This document shows, piece after piece, positions 18,171 to 26,987 of a stretch of 64,000 bases of DNA. The stretch's first letter is position 1. Every line of letters begins with the position of its first letter. The notes below the pieces were generated by a model, which saw only the letters and a program-made list of their open reading frames with translations, was not told the origin of the DNA and made no database searches. The position numbers were made by a program, and so were the translations under genes. The stretch lies in assembly GCA_024742765.1 (NCBI GenBank), contig JANSXT010000012.1, positions 1 to 64,000 on the forward strand, read 5' to 3'. This DNA is from Phyllobacteriaceae bacterium. Its GTDB lineage: Bacteria > Pseudomonadota > Alphaproteobacteria > Rhizobiales > Rhizobiaceae.

Positions 18171-19216
18171 GCACCGAACTTCTTGACGCGCTGGCCCGCG
18201 GCCAATCACCCGGCGAGATGGGCTTCGTGATGCCCATCGAGACGGACCACCATCGGTGTTGCTGGATGTCCTGGGTCCATGATGACCATCCGGAGACATG
18301 GGGCCGCGCGCTGCCGGCCGTCCAGGAAAACTTCGCTGCGATCGCCGGCGCCATCGCCCGGTTCGAACCAGTGCGCGTGATCACCGACCCGGACGCCGTC
18401 GATCACGCCCGCGCCATGCTGCCCGACACGGTGGACGTGATCGCGCTCGAACAGGATGATTTGTGGTTTCGCGACACCGGGCCGCTTTTCGTTCGCGATG
18501 CGGCCGGCCGGTCGATCGGGACAAATCTGATCTTCAACAATTGGGGTGAGAAGTTTACCGATTATCATGGCGATGCCGGCGTCGGCGCGGCGCTGCTCAA
18601 CCATCTGGGCCTACCTCTTTTCCAGTCGCCGCTGACCGGCGAAGGCGGCGGACTGCATGTCGACGGACGCGGCACCGTGATCACCACCGAAACCTGTTTT
18701 CTGAACTCGAACCGCAACCCGGGCATGGGCAAGGCCGATGTCGAGCGCGAACTCTATCATGCCATCGGCGCGCGCAAGGTGATCTGGTTGCCCGGCGACG
18801 AGGATGAGTGGATCACCGATGGTCATATTGACGGCATGCTGACCATGACAGCGCCAGGCAAGGTGATCTTCGAGCACAATCCCGATCCGGCCAATCCGCG
18901 ACACAAGGTCTGCCGCGAAAACCTCAAGGCGCTCCAAGGCCAAACCGATGCCGACGGGCGCACGATCGAGATCGGCCTGATCGAGGAAGCCTATATGGTG
19001 GAGCCGGTCAGCGATGAAATGGCCTTGTCCTACGTCAACGCCTACATCGCCAATGGGGGCGTGGTCATTCCAGCATTCGATACGCCGACCGACGCTGCCG
19101 CACGCGACGTCTTTGCCAAGGCCTTCCCCGACCGCCAGGTCGCACAGGTCAATATGCTTGCCATCTGTCCCGGCGGGGGCGGCATCCACTGCATGACCCA
19201 GCAACAGCCAACGTAG
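18167..19216 (+). CDS. Agmatine deiminase family protein (second copy)
   Basis: A 349-residue paralogue of the preceding gene. It keeps the same catalytic landmarks: EQDDLWFRDTGPLFVRDAAG, GGGLHVDGRGTVITTETCFL, ITDGHIDGMLTM and Cys342 in GGGGIHCMTQQ. It differs from copy 1 in the segment before the first Asp motif and has an insertion around FEHNPDPANPRHKVC. The two proteins are clearly diverged, which argues for different substrates or a heteromeric role rather than a recent duplication. It is the last gene of the transporter/deiminase operon. Confidence 0.85.
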   Translation: MSTELLDALARGQSPGEMGFVMPIETDHHRCCWMSWVHDDHPETWGRALPAVQENFAAIAGAIARFEPVRVITDPDAVDHARAMLPDTVDVIALEQDDLWFRDTGPLFVRDAAGRSIGTNLIFNNWGEKFTDYHGDAGVGAALLNHLGLPLFQSPLTGEGGGLHVDGRGTVITTETCFLNSNRNPGMGKADVERELYHAIGARKVIWLPGDEDEWITDGHIDGMLTMTAPGKVIFEHNPDPANPRHKVCRENLKALQGQTDADGRTIEIGLIEEAYMVEPVSDEMALSYVNAYIANGGVVIPAFDTPTDAAARDVFAKAFPDRQVAQVNMLAICPGGGGIHCMTQQQPT

Positions 19217-19286
19217 AGCGATTGGCGCGGACGCTGAGGATTGTTAAGCTGTCGGGCGACCCAATTTGCTGCATCTTGCCCACCCG

Positions 19287-20078
19287 ATGACAGAGCACAG
19301 CTCTCCCACATCGAGCGACACGGCGTCCCATCACGGGCTGGTGGCGGCGGCGATCAATGCGATCGGCCAGCCCGACTTCCCCGCCGTCCTGGCGCAGTTG
19401 TGCGAAACCGTTTCGGGCTATGGCAGCACCTTCATCGCAGCGCACTTCACCGACCATCGCCCGGTTGAACTGTTCGATACGATCGGCGACGAGCATATCG
19501 GGGCCACCGTCCCGCCCTATGTGGAGTCGGCCTATCTTCTCGATCCCTACCATGAACTGTTCCGACAGGGCATCGGCCTATTCGACGAAACCGGCATCAT
19601 CGTCCGGTTCGACGCACACAGTTGTCTGATCATCTCATTGGGCGACCGCAAACCCGACTTTGCGCTCTCGGCCGCGGGACGACGGGCGCTTGAAGCGCTT
19701 TTGCCGGTCGTCGCCGCGCTCTGCCGCCGTCACTGGCCCCGGCTGGAGCCGCAAATCACGGCCGGCCAGGGCCGGCTCGGCCATCAACTTGAGAAATCGT
19801 TCGAACGCTTCGGAACATCGTTTCTGAGCGACCGGGAATCGGAGATCGCACGGCTGGTTTTGAAAGGCCATTCCTCGAAGTCGATCGCCCGGCTGCTCGG
19901 CAACAGCCCGGAGACCGTCAAGGTCCACCGCAAGCGCATTTACGCCAAACTCAACATTGCCTCGCAGGGCGAACTGTTTTCGATGTTTCTCGACGCATTG
20001 TCGCGAACGCCGCCCAATGCGGACGGTGACCCGCTGACTTATCTGGGGCGCGGTGTGGTCGCGCGGCCTGACTGCTGA
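19287..20078 (+). CDS. LuxR-type transcriptional regulator
   Basis: A regulator of 263 residues from the ATG at 19287. The C-terminal 65 residues are a LuxR HTH: LSDRESEIARLVLKGHSSKS, IARLLGNSPETVKVHRKRIY, AKLNIASQGELF. The N-terminal 190 residues are not a receiver domain and have no recognised autoinducer-binding signature; a GAF/PAS-like sensor is possible. It lies 70 bp after the deiminase operon in the same direction, so it is the natural candidate to control the agmatine genes. A TTG at 19266 is an alternative start. Confidence 0.85.
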   Translation: MTEHSSPTSSDTASHHGLVAAAINAIGQPDFPAVLAQLCETVSGYGSTFIAAHFTDHRPVELFDTIGDEHIGATVPPYVESAYLLDPYHELFRQGIGLFDETGIIVRFDAHSCLIISLGDRKPDFALSAAGRRALEALLPVVAALCRRHWPRLEPQITAGQGRLGHQLEKSFERFGTSFLSDRESEIARLVLKGHSSKSIARLLGNSPETVKVHRKRIYAKLNIASQGELFSMFLDALSRTPPNADGDPLTYLGRGVVARPDC

Positions 20079-20308
20079 CGATGTCGAATCCGTTATGCCG
20101 GGGCGTCGTTCGAACCGGCGCGTTCGAAAACTTCAGTGTGCGAGCGCCCGAGCCGGTCCCTGCCCGGAGTTGTGATCGTTCAAGCCAATCGTCCGGCTAT
20201 GCACTAAGGACCTTCTGTCATTTTGCCGCCAAAGCCGATCAGGACCGGGACGTTTTGACTATCGAACACCGATAAGGCTTTGGCCAAGTTGCGGAGGGAG
20301 GCGTCGAC
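20079..20308 (+). other. Intergenic region before the acyl-CoA synthetase gene
   Basis: This 230-bp stretch has no gene. It holds one copy of the 13-bp site (20174-20186) and two CGTTCGAA boxes 14 bp apart (20107-20114 and 20121-20128). It also holds the strong RBS GGAGGGAGG that selects the TTG start of the next gene. Confidence 0.4.
20174..20186 (+). promoter_or_regulatory. Single copy of the AraC-type half-site before the ligase gene
   Basis: GATCGTTCAAGCC matches the 13-mer GATCGTTCAAGAC, found twice before the monooxygenase gene and once before the esterase gene, at 12 of 13 positions. It lies about 125 bp before the start of the acyl-CoA synthetase gene. No good second copy is found 21 bp away, so it is weaker evidence than the other two sites. 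Confidence 0.4.
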
Positions 20309-21967
20309 TTGGGAAGAAGTGGGGCGAACATCTATGAGAATGGCCTTGATGTAGGCGAAGCCAATCGCGTGGCTCTGACGCCGCTGACTTTCATCCGCCG
20401 CGCGGCCGAGGTGCATCCCGACGCACCGGCCGTCGTTTATGGCGACGTCCGCCGAACCTGGGCGCAGACCTATGCGCGCTGCCGCCGGCTCGCTTCGGCC
20501 CTCGCGCGGCACGGCATCGGTCGCGGCGACACCGTCTCGATCATCGCCGCCAACATTCCCGAACTCTTCGAAGCCCATTTCGGTGTTCCGATGTGCGGCG
20601 CGGTTCTGAACGCGATCAACATCAGGCTGGACGCGCAATCGATCGGCTTCATTCTCGATCACGCCGAAACCCGCGCGGTCATCGTCGATCCGGAGTTCGC
20701 CGACACGGTCGAAGCCGCGTTGAGCTTCGTTCACAGCGACGATCTGCTCGTCATCGACATCGAGGACGACACCTTCGATGAAAGCTCCGAACCGATCGGC
20801 ACCAAGACCTATGAGGCCTTTATCGGCGGCGGCGATCCGGACTTCGACTGGCAGATGCCCGCCGACGAATGGGATGCGATCACGCTCAACTACACGTCGG
20901 GGACGACCGGCAACCCCAAGGGCGTCGTCTACCACCATCGCGGCGCCCATCTGAATGCGCTGTCGCACATCGTCGATTGGGGCATGCCCAAACATGCGCG
21001 CTATCTGTGGACGCTGCCCATGTTTCACTGCAATGGCTGGTGCTTTCCCTGGACCATGGCCGCGCTTGCCGGAACCAATGTCTGCATGCGGGCGGTCCGC
21101 GCCGAACCGATCTTCCGCCTGATCGAGACCGAGCGCGTCACCCATTTTTGCGGTGCGCCGATCGTCTTGAACATGCTGGGCAGCGCGCCCGAGGCGCCGG
21201 ACGGGTTCGGTCATGCCGTCAAGGTGATGACGGCCGGTGCGTCACCGCCGGCCGCCGTGATCGCCAGGATGGAGGCGATGGGCGCCGAAGTCACCCATGT
21301 CTACGGCCTGACGGAAACCTATGGTCCTGCGGTCATCTGCGACTGGAAATCGCAATGGAACGGCTTGTCCGCCGATGAACGCGCACGGCTGAAAGCCCGT
21401 CAGGGCGTCGCCAACACCGCGCTCGACAGGATCATGGTGACCGACCCGGAGACGCGTGAACCGGTTGTGGCCAATGGCGAGCAGTTGGGCGAAGTTCTCA
21501 TGCGCGGCAACAATGTCATGCGCGGCTATCTCAAAAACGAAGCGGCGACCGGCCAGGCCTTCAGGGATGGCTGGCTTGCCTCCGGCGATCTGGGCGTCGT
21601 CCATCCGGATGGCTATATCGAACTCAAGGACCGGTCGAAGGACATCATCATTTCGGGCGGCGAGAACATCTCATCCATCGAGATCGAGGACGTGCTCTAT
21701 CGCCACCCGGCCGTCCATGAGGCGGCGGTTGTCGCACAGCCGCACGACAAATGGGGCGAAACCCCGTGCGCCTTCGTCACCCTGGCGGACGGCGCAACGG
21801 CGACCGCCGACGAGATCATCGCCTTCTGCCGGGGCAACATGGCGACTTACAAGGCGCCGCGAACCGTCATCTTCACCGACCTTCCCAAGACCTCGACCGG
21901 CAAGATCCAGAAATTCGTTCTGCGCCAGCGCGCCAACGAACTGATAGCCGACCAGCCAGAACCATAA
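20309..21967 (+). CDS. Acyl-CoA synthetase (AMP-forming)
   Basis: A 552-residue ANL-superfamily ligase that activates a carboxylic acid to its acyl-CoA through an acyl-AMP. Motifs: LNYTSGTTGNPKGVVYHHRG (P-loop), HVYGLTETYGPAVICDW (A5), GYIELKDRSKDIIISGGENI (hinge) and the catalytic Lys in PKTSTGKIQKFVLRQRA. The start is a TTG at 20309, preceded by GGAGGGAGG at good spacing. The type resembles medium-chain or branched fatty acid ligases. Next to a Baeyer-Villiger monooxygenase and an esterase, it probably activates the acid released from the ester product. Confidence 0.92.
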   Translation: MGRSGANIYENGLDVGEANRVALTPLTFIRRAAEVHPDAPAVVYGDVRRTWAQTYARCRRLASALARHGIGRGDTVSIIAANIPELFEAHFGVPMCGAVLNAINIRLDAQSIGFILDHAETRAVIVDPEFADTVEAALSFVHSDDLLVIDIEDDTFDESSEPIGTKTYEAFIGGGDPDFDWQMPADEWDAITLNYTSGTTGNPKGVVYHHRGAHLNALSHIVDWGMPKHARYLWTLPMFHCNGWCFPWTMAALAGTNVCMRAVRAEPIFRLIETERVTHFCGAPIVLNMLGSAPEAPDGFGHAVKVMTAGASPPAAVIARMEAMGAEVTHVYGLTETYGPAVICDWKSQWNGLSADERARLKARQGVANTALDRIMVTDPETREPVVANGEQLGEVLMRGNNVMRGYLKNEAATGQAFRDGWLASGDLGVVHPDGYIELKDRSKDIIISGGENISSIEIEDVLYRHPAVHEAAVVAQPHDKWGETPCAFVTLADGATATADEIIAFCRGNMATYKAPRTVIFTDLPKTSTGKIQKFVLRQRANELIADQPEP

Positions 21968-22001
21968 GATCGTTCAAGACCGCCCGCCGATCGTTCAAGA
22001 C
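21968..22001 (+). promoter_or_regulatory. Two perfect 13-bp direct repeats, 21 bp apart
   Basis: GATCGTTCAAGAC occurs at 21968-21980 and again, identical, at 21989-22001. The repeat period is 21 bp (two helical turns), the classical arrangement for an AraC-family monomer pair. They begin at the base after the ligase stop codon and lie about 90 bp before the monooxygenase ATG. An AraC-family gene lies just beyond the monooxygenase. Binding is inferred. Confidence 0.65.
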
Positions 22002-22089
22002 GCACATTCCATCCCGCCGATACGCTTCCGGTCCGCACAGCACGTCACGAGACGGCGCTGCGGAAGGACCATCGACCAGGGAGGAACAC

Positions 22090-23727
22090 ATGGCCGATCA
22101 AGCGGTCGCCGGCGCCGGCGACAACCCACATGTACGCACTCTTGACGCGCTCGTCATTGGCGCGGGCGTGGGCGGTCTCTACCAACTCTATCAGTTGCGC
22201 GAAAAGGGCCTGAGCGTGGCCAGTGTTGAAGCGGCCGCCGATGTTGGCGGAACCTGGCACTGGAACCGCTATCCGGGCGCGCGCTTCGATTCAGAAGGCT
22301 ATATCTACCAGTATCTGTTCGACGAAACGCTGTTCAAGGACTGGACCTGGAGCGAGCGCTTTCCCAGCCAGCCCGAGATCGAACGCTGGATGCACTACAT
22401 CGCCGATCGTCTCGATCTGCGCAAAGACATCGACTTCGGCAGGACGGTCAAATCGGCCCATTTTGACGAGGTCACATCGCGCTGGCGCGTCGAAACCGAT
22501 GCGGGCCATGTCTACGACACCCAGTTTCTCGTGGCCTGCTCCGGCGTTCTGTCGGCGCCGCTCGAACATTTGTTCGAGGGCGAGGACACGTTCCGCGGCG
22601 ACATCCTGCACACGGCGCGATGGCCGGCCGAAGGGCTCGATCTCGCCGGCAAGCGGGTCGGGATCATCGGCACCGGCGCCACCGGCATCCAGGTGATCCA
22701 GACCATTGCGCCCGAAGTGGCCGAACTGAAGGTGTTCGTGCGCACGCCGCAATATGTGCTGCCCATGAAAAACCCCAAATACGGACCGGCCGAAGTGCGC
22801 GCCTACAAGGACCGCTTCGAGGAACTGCGGGACTCGCTGTTCACCACATTCACCGGGTTCGAATATGATTTCGAGGTCGCCTGGGACGATCTGACACCCG
22901 CGCAGCGCACCGAACGGCTTGAGGACCTCTATGGCCATGGCTCGCTGAAAATGTGGCTGGCCGGCTTCGGTGAAGTGTTCTTCTACGAGGAGATCTCCGA
23001 AGAGGTTTCCGAATTCGTACGCGACAAGATGCGTGCGCGCCTGAAAGACCCGGAGCTGATCGAGACGCTGGTTCCCACCGAATATGGTTTCGGGACGCGG
23101 CGGGTCCCACTCGAGACGGGTTATCTGGAGACCTATCACCGCGACAATGTCCACGCGATCAACATCCGCAAGAACGGCATCGCGGAAATTGTACCCTACG
23201 GCATCAGGATGCAGGACGGCACGGTGCACGAACTGGACGTGATCATCCTGGCGGTCGGCTTTGACGGCTCGACCGGTGCCCTGACGCGCATCGATGTGCG
23301 CGGCCGGGGCGGGCGAAGCCTGAGCGAGGATTGGGCGCGTGAGGTGCGCACCACCATGGGGTTGCAGAAGCACGGCTACCCCAACCTTTTCCTGACCGGT
23401 GCGCCGCTCGCGCCATCGGCCGCCCTTTGCAACGTGCCCACCTGCCTGCAACAGCAGACCGAGTGGATCACCGCGTGCATCGGCAATGTCATCGCCAGCG
23501 GCAAGTCGACAATCGAACCCCTGCAACAGACCGAGGATGATTGGGTCGCTCACCATGACGAGACCGCCAGCGCGACGCTGATCGGCAAGACCGATTCCTG
23601 GTGGGTCGGATCGAACGTCGAGGGCAAGCCGCGGCGCGTGCTCGCCTATACGGGCGGGGCCGGCGCTTACAATGACAAGTGCAAGGAGGTTGCCGAAAGC
23701 GGCTATGCCGGCTTCGAGATGGCCTGA
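22090..23727 (+). CDS. Flavin-containing Baeyer-Villiger monooxygenase
   Basis: A 545-residue FAD/NADPH enzyme that inserts an oxygen atom next to a ketone carbonyl, giving an ester or lactone. The FAD Rossmann motif is LVIGAGVGGLYQLYQLRE (residues 21-38). The Baeyer-Villiger fingerprint FRGDILHTARWP (168-179) is intact, and the NADPH Rossmann motif GIIGTGATGIQVIQ follows. GTWHWNRYPGARFDSEGY is typical of the cyclohexanone-monooxygenase branch. The start ATG at 22090 has GGGAGGA upstream. The ketone substrate is not predictable. Confidence 0.92.
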   Translation: MADQAVAGAGDNPHVRTLDALVIGAGVGGLYQLYQLREKGLSVASVEAAADVGGTWHWNRYPGARFDSEGYIYQYLFDETLFKDWTWSERFPSQPEIERWMHYIADRLDLRKDIDFGRTVKSAHFDEVTSRWRVETDAGHVYDTQFLVACSGVLSAPLEHLFEGEDTFRGDILHTARWPAEGLDLAGKRVGIIGTGATGIQVIQTIAPEVAELKVFVRTPQYVLPMKNPKYGPAEVRAYKDRFEELRDSLFTTFTGFEYDFEVAWDDLTPAQRTERLEDLYGHGSLKMWLAGFGEVFFYEEISEEVSEFVRDKMRARLKDPELIETLVPTEYGFGTRRVPLETGYLETYHRDNVHAINIRKNGIAEIVPYGIRMQDGTVHELDVIILAVGFDGSTGALTRIDVRGRGGRSLSEDWAREVRTTMGLQKHGYPNLFLTGAPLAPSAALCNVPTCLQQQTEWITACIGNVIASGKSTIEPLQQTEDDWVAHHDETASATLIGKTDSWWVGSNVEGKPRRVLAYTGGAGAYNDKCKEVAESGYAGFEMA

Positions 23728-23730
23728 CCG

Positions 23731-24624
23731 TCAGCTTCGCAGATGCCGCCGGTATTCGCCCGGCGGCATTGCAAAACACCGCCGGAAAAGGCGCGTCATA
23801 TGCGCCTGGTCGGCAAAGCCGCAATGTGCGGCGATGTCGCTCAAGGGCAGGTCGGACGTCTTCAGCAAATGGCGCGCCATGTCGACGCGGCGCTCGATGA
23901 CATAGGCGTAGGGCGGCTGGCTGAAGCTCTTCTTGAATTGCCGCGAAAAGGCCCAGGCCGGCAGGCCGACCTGCCCGGCCATCGTATCGAGATCGAGCGA
24001 AACCGACAGATTGGCCCGGATGAATTCCTCGATGGTCCGGCGCTGCCCGGCAGACAGTTCCCCCGTCGGCGCAACCGCATCCGACTGGACGGTTGCATAG
24101 CGGCGCAACAAGTGGATGATCAGCGACCGGGACAGCACATCGACATAAAGCGCGCCGCCGAGGCCGCCTTGGCTTGCCTCGCCGACCAGCGCGGTGACCG
24201 CGCCCCTCACTTGATGGTCGTCGACGCGCAGCAGATCGGCCAGTTCGACATCACCGACGGCCCGGTCCAGGACTTCGCCGGCAACCTTGTTGACCAGCGA
24301 CCGCGACAGATAGACATGGGTGACATCGACCGTCTTGGTCCAATCCCAGACCGACGATTGCGCGCGCGTCAGAAGCGATGTCGAGCCCGTGTCCAGCACC
24401 GAGTCGCGCCATTTGCCGCCAAAGCTGCGCCGCAGCGACATCGGACCCGAATGGTAGGTGACCAGCATGAAGTCCTGGAGTGCCGGCACCTCCGCCTTTT
24501 GACCGCGATAGCGGTATGAGCGCAGACCGACATCGGTCCAGCCAAGGCTCTCGCTCGACCTCAGGATGCGCCCGGGGACCCAGTTGATCAACTCTTGCCA
24601 TTTGATCGGTTCGGTAATCGGCAA
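23731..24624 (-). CDS. AraC family transcriptional regulator
   Basis: A 297-residue regulator with a C-terminal AraC DNA-binding domain of two HTH motifs: LDTMAGQVGLPAWAFSRQFK and SDLPLSDIAAHCGFADQAHM followed by TRLFRRCFAMPPGEYRR. The N-terminal 190 residues are probably the ligand-binding part. It converges on the monooxygenase gene (3 bp between stops) and sits between monooxygenase and esterase. It is the likely owner of the 13-bp sites before the ligase, monooxygenase and esterase genes. Confidence 0.9.
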   Translation of the reverse strand: MPITEPIKWQELINWVPGRILRSSESLGWTDVGLRSYRYRGQKAEVPALQDFMLVTYHSGPMSLRRSFGGKWRDSVLDTGSTSLLTRAQSSVWDWTKTVDVTHVYLSRSLVNKVAGEVLDRAVGDVELADLLRVDDHQVRGAVTALVGEASQGGLGGALYVDVLSRSLIIHLLRRYATVQSDAVAPTGELSAGQRRTIEEFIRANLSVSLDLDTMAGQVGLPAWAFSRQFKKSFSQPPYAYVIERRVDMARHLLKTSDLPLSDIAAHCGFADQAHMTRLFRRCFAMPPGEYRRHLRS

Positions 24625-24680
24625 AGCCTCCCTAGATCATGAAAAGCCTTTGTTGATTGCCCGGGAGCCGCGGCGCTCCG

Positions 24681-25874
24681 TTATGCGGCCTTCGCCGCCG
24701 CAAGCGCATCATAGACCGCCGTCTCGAAAGCAAGATAGCCGCCGAACGAGGTTTCATCGGCGAAGGGCAAGATCTGCGTGGCCCAAAACCCGCCAATGCC
24801 CTGCTGACGGTCGATCCAGTAAAAGCAGTTCGCCAGTCCGGCCCATCCAAGCGAACCCGCCGGCCGGCCGGTTGGCGCCGGTTCGGTGTTGATCATGAAG
24901 CTCAGAGCCCAGTCCTTGCCCAGGCCGGGGAAAAATTCGGCATCATTGCTCAGGCCCGGATCGGTGGTCTCAAGACCCACCACCTCCTGGGGCGGGACCA
25001 GACCGCCGCGCACCGCGTCCTGCACGGTCTCGGCCTTCAGCACCCGCCCCGACGGGCCCGCACCATCATTGAGCCACATGCGAATGAAGCGCATATAGTC
25101 GCCGACAGTGCCGTAAAGGCCGTGTCCGCCCATATCCAGTTCCGGCTCGTCGGGCAGGCCAAATCCGTCGAGCGGTGTCAGCGATCCGTCGGCGCCGCGC
25201 GCATGGATCGTCGCCGTGCGCTGTTTCATCTCATCGGTCCGTGAAAACGCCGTGTCACCCATGCCCAGAGGCGCGAAAATGCGCTCCGCCATCACGGCGC
25301 CAAGGCGCTGGCCGCGCACCGCTTCGACAATTTGCCCGGCCCAGTCCATGTTGATGCCATATTGCCAGCGGGCGCCGGGGTCGAACAGCAAGGGCGCGCT
25401 CAGCGATTGCCGCGTGCAACTTACCGGCGTGATCTGGCCGTGATCCTTGCACAGCCGCGCATAGGTCTCATCGAAAAACTCGTAACCGAACCCCGCCGTA
25501 TGCAGCAGCAACTGCCGGGTGGTAACGTCTGACTTGGGCGCGCGAAGCAGCGGCTGGCCGGCATCGTCAAAGCCGTCGATCACCTTCACATCGCCCAATT
25601 CCGGCGCATAGGTCTTTGCCGGGGCGTCAAGATCAATGAGGCCGTCTTCCACGCATTGCAGCACTGCGGTCGCCGTGATCGCTTTGGTTGTCGAGAAATT
25701 GGCGAACACCGTTTCCACGTCCATCGGCGTCCCGCCCAGGCTGCGGTCGCCGGCAGCTCCTGCATAGATCGTATCGCGCCTGTCGGTGACCATCGCCACG
25801 ACGCCGGGCACGCGCGGGCTTGCGTGAACAACATCGTTGAGTACGGCGTCAAGGCCGGCCAGAGCTTCGTGCAT
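24681..25874 (-). CDS. Serine hydrolase, beta-lactamase/family VIII esterase type
   Basis: A 397-residue enzyme of the class C beta-lactamase fold. The catalytic Ser61-x-x-Lys64 is in [12 protein letters not shown] and Tyr172-x-Asn175 is in RWQYGIN. No signal peptide is visible, which fits a cytoplasmic esterase rather than a beta-lactamase. Between an AraC regulator and a LysR gene, and with an upstream copy of the 13-bp site, it probably hydrolyses the ester made by the Baeyer-Villiger monooxygenase. Amide or lactone substrates cannot be excluded. Confidence 0.88.
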   Translation of the reverse strand: MHEALAGLDAVLNDVVHASPRVPGVVAMVTDRRDTIYAGAAGDRSLGGTPMDVETVFANFSTTKAITATAVLQCVEDGLIDLDAPAKTYAPELGDVKVIDGFDDAGQPLLRAPKSDVTTRQLLLHTAGFGYEFFDETYARLCKDHGQITPVSCTRQSLSAPLLFDPGARWQYGINMDWAGQIVEAVRGQRLGAVMAERIFAPLGMGDTAFSRTDEMKQRTATIHARGADGSLTPLDGFGLPDEPELDMGGHGLYGTVGDYMRFIRMWLNDGAGPSGRVLKAETVQDAVRGGLVPPQEVVGLETTDPGLSNDAEFFPGLGKDWALSFMINTEPAPTGRPAGSLGWAGLANCFYWIDRQQGIGGFWATQILPFADETSFGGYLAFETAVYDALAAAKAA

Positions 25875-25938
25875 TGCTTCCTCCCACCGGCGAACTCTGG
25901 TGGTTCGCCGCTTGCACCAAAGGGGGAAAAGCTAGCGA

Positions 25939-26901
25939 TCAGGCACAGCGTGTGTCTTGAACGATCCCGACGGAGCATTGAATGGCGCGGGCAAAGCCGG
26001 CGCCCGGTCGGTCGATATCCAGCATCTTCAAGAGACGCGCGACCTTCGGCTCGTCCGATTTGGACGGATGCAGGATCGCGCCCATGTCGCTGTCGAACCG
26101 GAAGTGATCGGGTTTCACCCGCCACAGTTCACCCCGCTCCACATAGGCGGCAGCATAATGGTCGGGCAGGAAACCGATGCCGGCACCCGCAAGGATCATC
26201 ATCGCAGCCGCTTCCACCTGATGCACGGTGATCCGGTAGGTCTGGTCGCGGAAGAACTGGGCGTCGAACCGGTCCAGATAACCGCGGGCGATCCGGTCAT
26301 ATTTCTCGACATCCTTGGCAACCAGCTTCTCGGCCGGCACCTCGAACAGGTCGTGGCCCCGCCCGCAATAAAGCGAGTTGGCTTCGGCATAGATCGGCAC
26401 GAAACGCAGGCCGGACACGCGCCGGTGGCGCGGGCCGATGGCCAAAAGAAGATCGCCATCCTGCACCGAACGTTCCAGAACCCTTGGCGACCGCATGTTG
26501 ATCTCGAGCTGGATTTCCGGATAGCGCTTGAGGAACTGCGCCAACTGCCGGCCGATCGGAAAATGCGGGTCGCCGATGATCCCGTCGGGCAGACCGATGC
26601 GCAGCGTTCCGGCGACGCCCGAGCGGATCGAGGTGAGCTGGTCACGGAACTCTTCGAGATCGAGCAGCATGTTGATGGCCAACCGGTAGACCTCCTCGCC
26701 GGCCGGCGTGACATGAAAGCCGCCCCGGCCGCGCTCGCAAAGGCGCAGGCCCAAACGCGTCTCAAGGTCGGCCATGTGCTGGCTGACGGTGGATTCGGCG
26801 AGATTGAGCCGCGGCACGGCCAGCGAAAACCCGCCCGCATCGACGACCGCAACGAAGATTCGCAACAGGCGGATATCGATGTCGCTGACGCGGCCGACCA
26901 T
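25939..26901 (-). CDS. LysR family transcriptional regulator
   Basis: A 320-residue LysR-type regulator. The N-terminal winged HTH is DIRLLRIFVAVVDAGGFSLA followed by LNLAESTVSQHMADLETRLG; the effector domain starts near GTLRIGLPDGIIGDP. It is divergent from the deacylase/permease operon over 86 bp, which contain a perfect dyad of the LysR type. It probably controls the amino acid cluster and itself. Its 3' end overlaps a likely promoter site of the esterase gene. Confidence 0.92.
   Translation of the reverse strand: MVGRVSDIDIRLLRIFVAVVDAGGFSLAVPRLNLAESTVSQHMADLETRLGLRLCERGRGGFHVTPAGEEVYRLAINMLLDLEEFRDQLTSIRSGVAGTLRIGLPDGIIGDPHFPIGRQLAQFLKRYPEIQLEINMRSPRVLERSVQDGDLLLAIGPRHRRVSGLRFVPIYAEANSLYCGRGHDLFEVPAEKLVAKDVEKYDRIARGYLDRFDAQFFRDQTYRITVHQVEAAAMMILAGAGIGFLPDHYAAAYVERGELWRVKPDHFRFDSDMGAILHPSKSDEPKVARLLKMLDIDRPGAGFARAIQCSVGIVQDTRCA
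25954..25987 (-). promoter_or_regulatory. AraC-type site before the esterase gene
   Basis: On the minus strand GATCGTTCAAGAC (25966-25954) is an exact copy of the repeat found before the monooxygenase gene. A degenerate partner containing TTCAA lies exactly 21 bp upstream (25987-25975), reproducing the tandem spacing. It is 80-92 bp before the esterase ATG and inside the 3' end of the LysR coding sequence. Confidence 0.55.
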
Positions 26902-26913
26902 GCTTCACTCGAT

Positions 26914-26934
26914 TACTTCGACAAAATCGAAGTA
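26914..26934. promoter_or_regulatory. LysR-type operator dyad
   Basis: TACTTCGA (26914-26921), 5 bp CAAAA, TCGAAGTA (26927-26934): a perfect 8-bp inverted repeat. Its core TTCGA-N5-TCGAA is 15 bp long and fits the T-N11-A LysR box. It lies 13 bp before the LysR start codon and 54 bp before the deacylase start, the usual place for a divergent LysR operator. Confidence 0.7.
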
Positions 26935-26987
26935 CAATCCGCACGATCTCGGGTCAAGACGGGCGGCCGTGCTGATAGGGTTCGTGC

